DNA from: Clostridia bacterium | Lineage (GTDB): Bacteria > Bacillota > Clostridia > TANB77 > UBA1234 | Direction: 5' to 3' | Assembly: GCA_900765095.1 (NCBI GenBank) | Contig: CAAFRB010000012.1 | Coordinates: 62,001-126,000 of the forward strand | Length of the DNA: 64,000 nt | Part shown: piece after piece, positions 10,302 through 18,454 of the stretch | Numbering within the stretch: position 1 is the stretch's first letter | Layout of the letters: each line of letters starts with the position of its first letter | The notes under the pieces: model-generated | Told to the model about the DNA's origin: nothing | What the model saw: only the letters and a program-made list of their open reading frames with translations | Databases searched by the model: none | Program-made: the position numbers and the translations under genes

Positions 10302-10772
10302 TTACCAACGGTAATGTGCAAAAGCTTTATTTGCTTCAGCCATTCTATGAGTATCTTCCTTCTTTTTGAAAGCTCCACCCATACCGTTAATAGCATCGAT
10401 TATTTCATTAGCAAGTTTTTCTTTCATTGTTTTTTCATTACGTTCTCTAGAATATCTTACTAACCATCTTAAACCTAATGCTTGTCTTCTTTCAGCTCTA
10501 ATTTCCATTGGTACTTGGTATGTAGCACCACCAACTCTTCTAGCTTTTACTTCAAGTACAGGCATTATGTTGTTCATAGCTTCTTCGAATGCTGTTAACG
10601 CATCTTTTCCAGTCTTTTCAGCAACTATTTCAAATGCATCATAAACAATTCCTTGAGCTAATTGTTTTTTACCATCCATCATAACATTGTTAATAAGCTT
10701 TGTTACAAGTGTACTGTTATATAGTGGATCTGGTAAAATTTCTCTTTTTGCTATATATCCTTTTCTTGGCAC
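10302..10772 (-). CDS. rpsG: 30S ribosomal protein S7
   Basis: S7 is the primary 16S rRNA binder of the 30S head. The 156 residues are full length, from [16 protein letters not shown] to the C-terminal [13 protein letters not shown]. The start is GTG at 10772, spaced from GGAGGGAAGAACA. The 122-base gap to rpsL upstream contains two potential hairpins where S7 could bind its own message. Confidence 0.97.
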   Translation of the reverse strand: MPRKGYIAKREILPDPLYNSTLVTKLINNVMMDGKKQLAQGIVYDAFEIVAEKTGKDALTAFEEAMNNIMPVLEVKARRVGGATYQVPMEIRAERRQALGLRWLVRYSRERNEKTMKEKLANEIIDAINGMGGAFKKKEDTHRMAEANKAFAHYRW

Positions 10773-10795
10773 TGTTCTTCCCTCCTTATAAAATT

Positions 10796-10881
10796 AGCAT
10801 ACATTCATACTACCGTATGCCAAGGTACTCTGGTGTAACCAGTAAGTGCTTATATTACATTAATCTATATATAATAAGCAC
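10796..10881 (-). promoter_or_regulatory. rpsL-rpsG intergenic hairpins, possible S7 control site
   Basis: GCATAC/GTATGC (about 10797-10820) and GTGCTTAT/ATAAGCAC (10846-10853 with 10874-10881) can each form a stem in the rpsL-rpsG leader. In E. coli, S7 represses its operon by binding the rpsL-rpsG gap. The position matches, but a binding structure is not proven, and neither stem is followed by a U-tract. Confidence 0.35.
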
Positions 10882-10894
10882 CAAAATACACTAC

Positions 10895-11311
10895 CTAAGC
10901 TTTCTTAGGTTTTTTAGCTCCGTATAGAGATCTAGCTTGTTTTCTGTCTTTTACTCCTGCAGTATCTAGAGTACCTCTGATGATATGATATCTAACACCA
11001 GGAAGGTCTTTTACTCTTCCACCTCTTATTAGAACAACACTGTGTTCTTGTAAGTTGTGACCAATACCAGGGATATAAGCAGTAACTTCTTGTGTATTTG
11101 TAAGTCTAACTCTGGCAACTTTTCTTAAAGCTGAGTTTGGCTTTTTAGGAGTAGTTGTTTTAACTACTGTACATACACCTCTCTTTTGTGGGCTTGACGT
11201 ATTAGTTACTTTCTTTAATTTTGAATTGTAACCTTTTTGTAAAGCTGGAGCTTTTGATTTAGATGTTTTTGCTTTTCTTCCATTTTTAACTAATTGGTTA
11301 ATCGTAGGCAT
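10895..11311 (-). CDS. rpsL: 30S ribosomal protein S12
   Basis: S12 sits at the decoding centre of the 30S subunit. The 138 residues contain the invariant [11 protein letters not shown] and the [14 protein letters not shown] loops. The lysines where streptomycin-resistance mutations normally arise (TPKKPNS, and GGRVKDLPG following) are wild type. GGAGGTGAAAACAAAAG precedes the ATG. It is the second gene of the str operon. Confidence 0.97.
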   Translation of the reverse strand: MPTINQLVKNGRKAKTSKSKAPALQKGYNSKLKKVTNTSSPQKRGVCTVVKTTTPKKPNSALRKVARVRLTNTQEVTAYIPGIGHNLQEHSVVLIRGGRVKDLPGVRYHIIRGTLDTAGVKDRKQARSLYGAKKPKKA

Positions 11312-11376
11312 CTTTTGTTTTCACCTCCTCATAAATTAAATATATATTGAAAGTAGTGATTAGCTACTAGTCAATC

Positions 11377-11589
11377 TTACTCTGCAGCAGTTGCAGCCTT
11401 AACTTCTATTCCCGCCAACTGCCCTAATTTCTCCATGCTATCTATTTCAATAATCTCAATGTTTTTATCTTTGCAAGACTGAACAAGTGAACCAACAATG
11501 TTCATATCAGCATCTTTTCCAATATAAACTTTATTGACCTCACCCGTTTCAACAGCTTTTAAAACTTGTTTTATTCCAACATATTTCAT
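11377..11589 (-). CDS. L7Ae-family ribosomal protein (YbxF-like)
   Basis: This 70-residue protein has the L7Ae/L30e fold signature: a GIKQVLKAVETGEVNKVYIGKD start and an EIIEIDSMEKLGQLAGIE end. Such proteins bind kink-turn RNA and are commonly encoded just before rpsL in Firmicutes. It is somewhat shorter than Bacillus YbxF (about 82). The only ribosome binding site, GGGAGGT, lies about 17 bases before the ATG, unusually far, so translation may be weak or need folding of the leader. It is the first gene of the str operon; rpoBC does not precede it. Confidence 0.85.
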   Translation of the reverse strand: MKYVGIKQVLKAVETGEVNKVYIGKDADMNIVGSLVQSCKDKNIEIIEIDSMEKLGQLAGIEVKAATAAE

Positions 11590-11655
11590 TTGCTTTTAAA
11601 ATCGTACCTCCCTACGCATTAACAGCATCGTGATATTTTTACAATAGCATGTTGT

Positions 11656-11684
11656 ATTTTACCATTTTTTTCTTACAAAGTCAA
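11656..11684 (-). promoter_or_regulatory. Promoter of the str operon
   Basis: On the minus strand TTGACT (11684-11679) and TAAAAT (11661-11656) are separated by 17 bases. Transcription would begin near 11649, about 60 bases before the L7Ae-like gene. The rest of 11590-11917 holds this promoter and the terminator of the coiled-coil gene, with no further gene. Confidence 0.75.
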
Positions 11685-11780
11685 TAAATTTAACTGTTTT
11701 TTCGTTAATTGTCCTGCTCATTTTCGAAAAAAATATCGCATATTTTAATTACTTTTTCCACATCCAACATCTTGAATAAA

Positions 11781-11828
11781 AAATAAGCCATACTGTATCC
11801 TAAAATACAACGTATGACTTATTTTAAC
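11781..11828 (-). terminator. Hairpin terminator after the coiled-coil gene
   Basis: AAAATAAG.CATAC.GTAT pairs with ATAC..GTATG.CTTATTTT in a long, slightly bulged stem. On the minus strand a run of T and A bases follows. A direct repeat TTCTTTATATAA lies between it and the gene. Confidence 0.6.
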
Positions 11829-11917
11829 TTATTCTTTATATAATTCTTTATATAATTCTTCATATTTTACTCCATATTTTTCTTTATTTATTGCTACGTA
11901 TATATTTTTCTCATACT

Positions 11918-12304
11918 CTAGTCATTTTTAGAATCAGTTTCGTAAAGTGCTGAATCTTCCGCAACACCAATAGTACCATTGTTGTTTCTAGATTCTAAAA
12001 CTCTCATTCTGCTATCTAAATTGTTCAAAATTGGTATTATGTCATTCACCATATAGTCAGAAAGTTCACTATTAGACTTTTCAATTTGGAATTTAATTTC
12101 GTTTTTCAAATTCACTTCCAACGTTGCCATATCATTTTTTAATTTGCTTCTTACTGTTGCTATCTCTTCTTTCAATTCACTTCTTACTGTTGATAGTTCT
12201 TCTCTTACTTTTGTAACTTCCTTTTCCATATTAGTTACCGCAGCACAAACTTGATCCATTTTGTTAACTAATGTAACTATAATTTCTGCAGATACGCCTT
12301 CCAT
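11918..12304 (-). CDS. Small coiled-coil protein of unknown function
   Basis: I do not recognise this 128-residue protein. Residues 25-95 are a heptad-rich, charged helix with internal repeats (VREELSTVRSELKEEIATV, then VRSKLKNDMATLEVNLKNEI), so a coiled-coil oligomer is likely. There is no signal peptide or membrane segment, and the last 25 residues look disordered and acidic. GGAAGGAGGTTTTTT precedes the ATG. It is divergent from an XRE regulator, 182 bases away, whose operator-like dyad could also control this gene. A function cannot be assigned. Confidence 0.6.
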   Translation of the reverse strand: MEGVSAEIIVTLVNKMDQVCAAVTNMEKEVTKVREELSTVRSELKEEIATVRSKLKNDMATLEVNLKNEIKFQIEKSNSELSDYMVNDIIPILNNLDSRMRVLESRNNNGTIGVAEDSALYETDSKND

Positions 12305-12401
12305 AAAAAACCTCCTTCCAAATAAACTAAAAATATTATTCCATTTTGGTTGCTTATAGTCAACAAAAATATAAAAATATTTAATATCTTTTTTTCTTGG
12401 T

Positions 12402-12412
12402 GACTCATAGTC
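12402..12412. promoter_or_regulatory. Operator-like dyad GACTCATAGTC
   Basis: This 11-base dyad (GACT-N3-AGTC) lies in the divergent gap 75 bases before the XRE gene. It is followed by GTTGAGT, a possible degenerate second site. GACT-N3-AGTC is the core of operators used by restriction-modification controller (C) proteins, which the XRE protein resembles. Binding is inferred. Confidence 0.4.
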
Positions 12413-12486
12413 CGTTGAGTTTTGTTTTTCTCTTCAATATTCTAAAAGTATACAAAATAACATTAATATTGAGGTGAGGAGTAATT

Positions 12487-12765
12487 ATGGACGATATCAG
12501 AGTTACTTATGGTAACAGAATTAGAACTTTAAGAAAAGAATTGAAAATAAGTCAAGAAAGTTTAGCACTAAGAGCAGGATTAGATAGAACATATGTAGCT
12601 TCTGTTGAAAATGGTAAAAGAAATATTTCTTTAATGAACATCGAAAGATTAGCTTGCTCTTTAAACTGTTCCTTATTTGATTTTTTCAACTCAGAAGAAT
12701 TTAAGAGTATGCCTTCTATCAATATAGGTAGAGTTGCAGACAAAAGTGTAAAGTATTATAAGTAA
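12487..12765 (+). CDS. XRE-family regulator resembling C (controller) proteins
   Basis: This 92-residue protein is almost only a helix-turn-helix domain: GNRIRTLRKELKISQESL, then ALRAGLDRTYVASVENGKRN, then SLMNIERLACSLNCSLFDFF. The pattern RTYVxSVExGKRNxSLxNIE is characteristic of controller proteins of restriction-modification systems, but no methylase or nuclease gene is nearby. GAGGTGAGGAGTAATT precedes the ATG. A GACT-N3-AGTC dyad lies upstream, so autoregulation is likely. It is divergent from the coiled-coil gene, its probable second target. Confidence 0.82.
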   Translation: MDDIRVTYGNRIRTLRKELKISQESLALRAGLDRTYVASVENGKRNISLMNIERLACSLNCSLFDFFNSEEFKSMPSINIGRVADKSVKYYK

Positions 12766-12774
12766 CTAATTTTT

Positions 12775-12805
12775 AACGTCCTAGGAGTGTAGCTTCTAGG
12801 ACGTT
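12775..12805. terminator. Hairpin between convergent XRE and LysM/GH18 genes
   Basis: AACGTCCTAG and CTAGGACGTT form a perfect 10-bp stem with an 11-base loop. Neither side has a clear U-tract, so termination is likely from position but not certain. Confidence 0.5.
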
Positions 12806-12843
12806 ATCACTATTTGTACTTTGTGAGTTTTAGTTAAAATTTT

Positions 12844-14124
12844 TTAATTTCTTTTATAGACAATATATTGTGACTCTAAAATTTCAAATAACGGTCTAAA
12901 CAAATTATTTATGGTCCAAATACTAGTTCCACCCAAATTATATTCTGAAATAAGTTTAAGTCTTTCGTTATAACTTCTTGCATCTTCAAACCATACAACA
13001 TGCTGCTTGCCTTCATTATCAACATAATTAAAATATGGTGCAGAAGCAACATTGTCAAAATTTATTGTAGAATTGTTTTTTACCGCTAGGTTCAAAGCAT
13101 TCAGATTTGAAATTGCACGTGCAGGCACACCTTTTTGATAAGGAATTTTCCAATCATAGCCATAGTTTGATAATCCCATTAAAATCTTTCTACAAGGAAT
13201 TGCACTAACGGCATAGTCTAGCACCTTACGCACCTCATTTATAGGAGCAATCGCCATCGGTGAACTATAGGTGTACCCCCACTCATAAGTCATTATTATA
13301 ACTTTATCAGCTACACTGCCATGAAAATCGTAATCATGCGCTTCATATAAAGTTCCTTGCTGATTTTTACTTGTTTTTGGTGCAAGTGATGTAAGAATTA
13401 AGTACCCCATCGGCTTAAATCTATCAGCCACTCTTTGTAAAAAAGAATTATAGTCATCTCTATTTTCTGGGTATATATATTCAAAATCAATATTAATACC
13501 ACCAAAGCCCTTAGTTTCTAGCTCCGTTTTTATATTGTCTAAAAGTTCATTTTGTATATTTGGATTGGTAAGTATCGTTTTTGCAAGTTCACTATCGAAT
13601 CCACCTGTACTTTTAATGTTAGTTATAACAAGCAGTGGTACAGTATTTGTGGAAAAAGCCTTAGATAGGATGTTATTGTCTTGTAGCCTTGCTAAACTTC
13701 CATCGCCTTGAACTTGATAACTAAATGGTGCTATGTACGTTAAATAAGGTAAAGAACTATCTAATGTTGAATCACTTATGTTAGCGTATGCGTATCCATT
13801 AACATCAATTGTTTTTCTATTCCTATTATCCCCAGGTATATTTAGTACTTCACCAGGCAAAATATTTCCAGGATTCGTTATATTTGGATTCAGTTTTAAT
13901 ATATCATCGATGCTAACATTATAATACCTAGATATTCCATATATAGATTCTCCTCTTTGAACAATATGCGTATAACTTTTTATTGGTATAATCAGCGATT
14001 GGCCAATAACCAATTTATCAGGCGTTTCAAGCATATTGACGTAGCTTATCTCATCAACAGAAACCCCATATATTTTGGAAATCTTATATAGTGAATCTCC
14101 ATTTTTCACAACATAAATAATCAA
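12844..14124 (-). CDS. LysM plus GH18 enzyme of the SleL/YaaH spore-cortex type
   Basis: This 426-residue protein has two N-terminal LysM domains (about 2-46 and 50-95, each with a VVKNGDSLYKIS- or IVQRGESIYGIS-type start). A family 18 glycosidase domain follows. The catalytic strand reads GGINIDFEY, matching DGxxxDxE with Gly for the first Asp, and the barrel blocks IMTYEWGYTYSSPMAIAP and GLSNYGYDWKIPY are present. This arrangement is that of cortical fragment-lytic enzymes, which cut spore cortex N-acetylglucosaminyl linkages. There is no signal peptide, as for SleL. The start is TTG at 14124, 7 bases after AGGAGG. It is the best evidence here for sporulation. Confidence 0.87.
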   Translation of the reverse strand: MIIYVVKNGDSLYKISKIYGVSVDEISYVNMLETPDKLVIGQSLIIPIKSYTHIVQRGESIYGISRYYNVSIDDILKLNPNITNPGNILPGEVLNIPGDNRNRKTIDVNGYAYANISDSTLDSSLPYLTYIAPFSYQVQGDGSLARLQDNNILSKAFSTNTVPLLVITNIKSTGGFDSELAKTILTNPNIQNELLDNIKTELETKGFGGINIDFEYIYPENRDDYNSFLQRVADRFKPMGYLILTSLAPKTSKNQQGTLYEAHDYDFHGSVADKVIIMTYEWGYTYSSPMAIAPINEVRKVLDYAVSAIPCRKILMGLSNYGYDWKIPYQKGVPARAISNLNALNLAVKNNSTINFDNVASAPYFNYVDNEGKQHVVWFEDARSYNERLKLISEYNLGGTSIWTINNLFRPLFEILESQYIVYKRN

Positions 14125-14203
14125 AAAAACACCTCCTAAAATCTCAGCGTATTACACAAATATTTATACGCTAAATATTTTAAAAGGTGAATTGTCTTAT
14201 ATT

Positions 14204-15508
14204 TTATTCTACAATATCTAATATTTCTTTAGGTCTACTTACAGATTCATCTGAATATTCAAACGAGTTTCTAAGAAATTCTACCTGCATAAGCCCATTA
14301 GTTTCATTATCTGCGTGTATATATAGTAATGGCTCGTCAACCTTAACTAGATCACCTATCTTTTTGTTCATCTCGATGCCAACATTGTAATTAACCACAT
14401 CATCTTTCTTATATCTTCCTCCGCCCAAATTTACTACAGCTTGACCTATATTTTTTGCCTCAATTTTTGATATATATCCTTGCTTCATAGAATTTAATGG
14501 TATCCTATATTTAGCTTTTCTTAGTTGTTCTGGTGCATCTATTACGCTACTATCACCCCATTGTCTAGATATCAACTGTCTGAATTTTTCTAAGCCTTCG
14601 CCAGAATCTATCTTACTTTGGATAGTCTTAATGTTATTAACTATACTATCATCTACTCCAGCCAACTTTAACATATAAGCTCCCAAAATACTACAAACTT
14701 TTACAACATCTTCTTCTCCATGCCCCTTCAAAGTTTCGATTGCTTCCATAGTTTCTAGTGCATTTCCACAATATTTTCCAAGCGGTTGATCCATATTTGT
14801 TATTACTGCAATTGTTTCTTTTCCTGCAATTTTTCCTATCTTTACCATCGTATTTGCTAGCACTCTTGCTCTTACTTCGTTATCCATAAAAGCTCCACTT
14901 CCTGCAGTAACTTCCAACAAAATTTTGTCACTTCCCGCAGCGATTTTTTTACTCATAATACTAGAAGCAATAAGCGGTATGCTTTCCACAGTTCCAGTGA
15001 CATCTCGCAAGGCATATAATTTCTTATCGGCAATGGCTATTTTTTCAGATTGTCCCATAAGTGCTATACCAATTCTTTTAACATTCCTAATGAATTCATC
15101 CATTTCGATATCTGTTCTAAAATTAGGTATTGAATCTAGTTTATCTATTGTTCCTTGAGTGTACCCCAGACCCCTACCAGACATCTTTGCAACAGGCACC
15201 CCACAAGCTGCAACAAGTGGCATAACTACCATAGTAACTTTGTCCCCTATTCCTCCAGTGCTATGCTTATCTACCTTTATTCCAGGTATTTCAGATAGAT
15301 CCACAATCTCTCCAGAATAAGCCATTGCCATTGTCAAATTATATATTTCATTTTCAGACATTCCATTTAGATATATAGCCATAAGTAAGCTTGACGCTTG
15401 ATAATCAGGTATATCACCTTTTGAATAGCCATCTACAAAGAAATCAATTTCTTCTTTAGATAATTCTTTTTGATCTCTTTTCTTTTTTATTATTTCATTA
15501 ATATTCAA
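14204..15508 (-). CDS. pdp: Pyrimidine-nucleoside phosphorylase
   Basis: This enzyme splits uridine, thymidine or deoxyuridine with phosphate, feeding nucleoside salvage. The 434 residues are full length, with KVDKHSTGGIGDKVT, the phosphate and sugar region MSGRGLGYTQGTIDKLDSI, and a C-terminal alpha/beta domain. The Clostridia/Bacillus-type length favours Pdp over the proteobacterial DeoA. The start is TTG at 15508, placed after GGGGGGATTGGA. It lies 18 bases after comEA, so the two may be co-transcribed. Confidence 0.92.
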   Translation of the reverse strand: MNINEIIKKKRDQKELSKEEIDFFVDGYSKGDIPDYQASSLLMAIYLNGMSENEIYNLTMAMAYSGEIVDLSEIPGIKVDKHSTGGIGDKVTMVVMPLVAACGVPVAKMSGRGLGYTQGTIDKLDSIPNFRTDIEMDEFIRNVKRIGIALMGQSEKIAIADKKLYALRDVTGTVESIPLIASSIMSKKIAAGSDKILLEVTAGSGAFMDNEVRARVLANTMVKIGKIAGKETIAVITNMDQPLGKYCGNALETMEAIETLKGHGEEDVVKVCSILGAYMLKLAGVDDSIVNNIKTIQSKIDSGEGLEKFRQLISRQWGDSSVIDAPEQLRKAKYRIPLNSMKQGYISKIEAKNIGQAVVNLGGGRYKKDDVVNYNVGIEMNKKIGDLVKVDEPLLYIHADNETNGLMQVEFLRNSFEYSDESVSRPKEILDIVE

Positions 15509-15526
15509 TCCAATCCCCCCAAAATA

Positions 15527-16105
15527 TCACACCGTAATATCATTTTTTATCGCATTGAACTTACTTTTTCCTATACCACTCACATTCATTAACTCCTCCA
15601 CATTCTCAAAATATCCATTTTGATTTCTGTAATTGATTATTTTCATAGCGGTACTCTCCCCAATACCAGTCAATGACTGAAGTTCTGTTTGAGTTGCGGT
15701 ATTTATGTTTACAAGTCCTTTATTGTTACTCATCAGTGAATTAATACGTTCCATTGCCATATTAATGTTGTCACCACTTTCAATATAAGGAATTATAACC
15801 TTTTGTTCGTCTTTAACGATACTAGCTAAATTAACAAGTTCTATATTGGCATCATCTGTGGCTCCGCCTGCCGCTTCAACCACTTCATACATTCTAGAAC
15901 CCTCTTTTATTCTTATTACCCCAGGTTCATGTACAGCCCCAATAATGTACACTACAATATAATTATCAACTGTTTCTACAACATAGTCATCTGTGGTATC
16001 TTGCACAATATCTGCCTTTTCTTCCTTAGAAACAATCACAGCAACTATTATTGCAAAAATAATAAATCCCCCTAACGCAAGTGCATTTTTGAATTTATTA
16101 TTCAT
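15527..16105 (-). CDS. comEA: Competence DNA-binding protein ComEA
   Basis: ComEA is a membrane-anchored receptor for incoming double-stranded DNA during transformation. The 192 residues show one N-terminal transmembrane helix (about 8-27), an SLBB domain (about 48-110) and a C-terminal tandem helix-hairpin-helix (INTATQTELQSLTGIGEST and VEELMNVSGIGKSK). GAAGGAGGTTCATAA precedes the ATG. comEB and comEC, the usual neighbours, are absent, though dprA and yifB lie elsewhere in the window. Transport function would need ComEC from another locus. Confidence 0.9.
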   Translation of the reverse strand: MNNKFKNALALGGFIIFAIIVAVIVSKEEKADIVQDTTDDYVVETVDNYIVVYIIGAVHEPGVIRIKEGSRMYEVVEAAGGATDDANIELVNLASIVKDEQKVIIPYIESGDNINMAMERINSLMSNNKGLVNINTATQTELQSLTGIGESTAMKIINYRNQNGYFENVEELMNVSGIGKSKFNAIKNDITV

Positions 16106-16363
16106 TTATGAACCTCCTTCAAATACATTATACACAAATGAAAAATATTTGCAAACTAACTTATTGACATTTTGTTGCAAATTTCGACTTACAGTACACA
16201 AAAAATTCACAAGAGTATTGTTTGGTATAAACAAATAATGAAAATTGGCTCTATTTAAGGCTTATATCTGTTTAAGTTCTTAGTATATACAAACACGCCA
16301 AAAATAAAAAGCTTGTCATTTCAGCACTTTTTATATAAAATATTTAAAGAAAAGGAGGTCATA

Positions 16364-17722
16364 ATGAAAAAAATTTTTTTCTTGATTGCATGTTTGACTT
16401 TCATCAACACAATCGTTTTTGCGAATTCAATTACGAATTCCACTTTATATAATACAGACTCATTAGAAATTACTGCTCCCCATGCAGTTCTTATAGATAT
16501 GGATTCAGGTAAAATGCTTTACGAAAAAGATGGATACACAGCTACCTATCCAGCAAGTACAACAAAAATACTTACCGCAATTTTAGTTTTAGAAAATTGT
16601 AGTTTAGACGAAAAAGTTACCGCTAGTTACGAAGCTGTAAATAGCGTCTACGCAAATGGCACAACAGCAAGTATACAAGAAGGAGAAACCCATACAGTAA
16701 AAGATTTACTTTCAACGATGCTAATCCATAGTGCAAATGACGCAGCGTACATATTAGCAGAACATGTTGGAGGATCAATTCAAAGTTTTGCAAGTATGAT
16801 GAATGCCAGAGCTAAGGAGTTAGGTGCCTTATGTACAAATTTCGTAAATCCAAACGGATTGCCAAATTCTTCACACAAATGCTCTGCTTATGATATGACT
16901 TTGTTTGCAAATTATGCAATGAATAACTTTCCGGAATTCAGAGAAATTGTAAAAACAGTAAACTATTCTCTTCCTATCACACCAGAATATGAAAAATTAT
17001 ATTTTTCAGAATATCCAAATGCACAAAAAGCAACCAGATATTTAACAACAACAACCAACCATCTGATAAATCCAGCGCGCACAGCATATTACTACGAGTA
17101 CGCAACAGGAATTAAAACAGGATATACTGACGCAGCAGCGAATTGTATCGTTGCAAGTGCAAAAAAAGATGACGTAGAACTTATAGTTGTAATATTCGGT
17201 GCAAGTGGCTGGGGAAATTTAAGAGATGATACAGTGAAGTTATTTGAATACGGATTTTCAAAACTAAAATCTGAAACGCTAGCATCGGCAGGAAATATTA
17301 TAGACAAAATTAAGATCAAAAATGCAGAAACAAATAATGATTTACTAAATGTAGTCGTAAAAGATAATTTAAAAGCAACCGTTTCAAATACGGATTTAGT
17401 AGAAGCCTTCTCACCATCTATAGTCATCAATTCTGATTTGAAAGCTCCTATAGAATCTGGTGACATAATAGGTAGTATCACATACAACATATACAATAAA
17501 ACGTACACTTCAAACTTGTTAGCAGGCAACTCAATAGTCGAAAAAGTATCTGTAACAGCAGTAGCAACAAATATTTTTTCAATCATCATAAAAATTATAC
17601 TTTGGGCAGTAGGAATAATAGTAGCTTTATTTATATCATTAGTCTTTTTAAGAGCTTTTATTATTACACAAAATCAAAAAAAGAGTCGAAGACGTCGCAT
17701 GTATAATGCTAGATTTAGATAA
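16364..17722 (+). CDS. dacF: D-alanyl-D-alanine carboxypeptidase (DacF-like)
   Basis: This serine D,D-carboxypeptidase trims peptidoglycan stem peptides outside the membrane. From ATG at 16364 it is 452 residues: a signal peptide (MKKIFFLIACLTF...VFANS), the active-site PASTTKI, the SxN motif in SANDAAY and the KTG in GIKTGYTDAA. A beta-rich C-terminal domain and a final membrane helix followed by a basic tail complete it. The start is chosen because AAAGGAGGTCATA immediately precedes it; the upstream in-frame codons lack a site. It is divergent from comEA. The penicillin-binding class is secure; the DacF subtype is by resemblance. Confidence 0.9.
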   Translation: MKKIFFLIACLTFINTIVFANSITNSTLYNTDSLEITAPHAVLIDMDSGKMLYEKDGYTATYPASTTKILTAILVLENCSLDEKVTASYEAVNSVYANGTTASIQEGETHTVKDLLSTMLIHSANDAAYILAEHVGGSIQSFASMMNARAKELGALCTNFVNPNGLPNSSHKCSAYDMTLFANYAMNNFPEFREIVKTVNYSLPITPEYEKLYFSEYPNAQKATRYLTTTTNHLINPARTAYYYEYATGIKTGYTDAAANCIVASAKKDDVELIVVIFGASGWGNLRDDTVKLFEYGFSKLKSETLASAGNIIDKIKIKNAETNNDLLNVVVKDNLKATVSNTDLVEAFSPSIVINSDLKAPIESGDIIGSITYNIYNKTYTSNLLAGNSIVEKVSVTAVATNIFSIIIKIILWAVGIIVALFISLVFLRAFIITQNQKKSRRRRMYNARFR

Positions 17723-17788
17723 GATTATACTAAGCGAAAAAATAATAGCTTTGCAAGCAAAACTTTATCGAATAATCACACAAATAAT

Positions 17789-17818
17789 AAAAAATACACA
17801 GTTAGCTGTGTATTTTTT
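17789..17818. terminator. Bidirectional terminator, dacF and tRNA cluster
   Basis: AAAAAATACACAG and CTGTGTATTTTTT form a 13-bp stem around TTAG. With A-runs and T-runs on both sides it can end both the dacF transcript and the tRNA Val-Asp-Phe transcript. Confidence 0.85.
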
Positions 17819-17821
17819 ATT

Positions 17822-17897
17822 TGGTGCCTATTCGCGGAATCGAACCACGGACACAGGGATTTTCAGTCCCTTGCTCTACCAACTGAGCTAAATAGGC
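17822..17897 (-). tRNA. tRNA-Phe (GAA)
   Basis: This is a 76-base cloverleaf with acceptor GCCTATT/AATAGGC, anticodon loop CTGAAAA carrying GAA, T-loop GTTCGATTC and an encoded CCA. It is the last of three tRNAs read from one promoter. Confidence 0.97.
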
Positions 17898-17949
17898 ATA
17901 TATAATATTTTCTCCATAAAATAAAAATGACCATTTCAATTAAATAAAA

Positions 17950-18026
17950 TGGCGACCTGAAAGGGGCTCGAACCCTCGACCTCTAGCGTGACAGGCTAGC
18001 GCTCTAACCAACTGAGCTATCAGGCC
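17950..18026 (-). tRNA. tRNA-Asp (GTC)
   Basis: This is a 77-base cloverleaf with acceptor GGCCTGA, anticodon loop CTGTCAC carrying GTC, T-loop GTTCGAGCC and an encoded CCA. It is the middle gene of the cluster. The acceptor pairs GGCCTGA with TCAGGTC, giving one G-T pair. Confidence 0.96.
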
Positions 18027-18080
18027 GTATTATCTTCTTGTATAACTATCCATCCAGAACATACACTATAAAATAAAAAG

Positions 18081-18156
18081 TGGTGGGCACTATAGGGCTC
18101 GAACCTATGACCCCCTGCTTGTAAGGCAGATGCTCTCCCAGCTGAGCTAAGCGCCC
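18081..18156 (-). tRNA. tRNA-Val (TAC)
   Basis: This is a 76-base cloverleaf with acceptor GGGCGCT pairing AGTGCCC, anticodon loop CTTACAA carrying TAC, T-loop GTTCGAGCC and an encoded CCA. It is the first tRNA after the promoter. Confidence 0.97.
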
Positions 18157-18182
18157 ACTTCCTATGTCCTTTCGACTTTCTT

Positions 18183-18211
18183 AGTATACTTTAACTTTTA
18201 ATGTTTGTCAA
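18183..18211 (-). promoter_or_regulatory. Promoter of the tRNA Val-Asp-Phe cluster
   Basis: On the minus strand TTGACA (18211-18206) and TATACT (18188-18183) are separated by 17 bases, about 27 bases before tRNA-Val. Confidence 0.85.
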
Positions 18212-18281
18212 CATCTTTTTTCATATTTTTATAATTATTTTTCAAATGGCTATATATCAACAAAAATTCTTGTACAAACTA

Positions 18282-18352
18282 TTTTTTATACAACAGGAAA
18301 GAAAATCAATACATAAAAGGTTGTAAATTCGTTACCTCTCTATTGTATAAAT
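18282..18352 (+). repeat. Dispersed inverted-repeat element, copy 2
   Basis: TTTTTTATACAACAGGAAAG at the left and CTCTCTATTGTATAA at the right enclose AATCAATACATAAAAGGTT. A second partial right end, CCCTATTGTATAAA, follows at 18367-18380, as if a second copy had been lost or duplicated. It lies about 100 bases beyond the prfA stop. Confidence 0.75.
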
Positions 18353-18454
18353 GTATAAAATTTTTTCCCTATTGTATAAAGTTACATACCAATCGTGTTA
18401 TATTACGCTAATCATATATAGTCAATCCAATCACACTTTTTCACACATTCATAA

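Noticed and set aside
11832..11860. Short tandem repeat TTCTTTATATAA as a CRISPR or satellite
   Set aside because: Only two units in AT-rich DNA with no spacers; no CRISPR array or cas gene is present in the window.
16313..16363. Longer start for the D,D-carboxypeptidase
   Set aside because: The added residues precede the signal peptide and have no ribosome binding site; AAAGGAGG lies at the ATG at 16364.
18353..18385. Separate full copy of the dispersed element at 18353-18385
   Set aside because: Only one end-like motif (CCCTATTGTATAAA) is present, without a left end or core.
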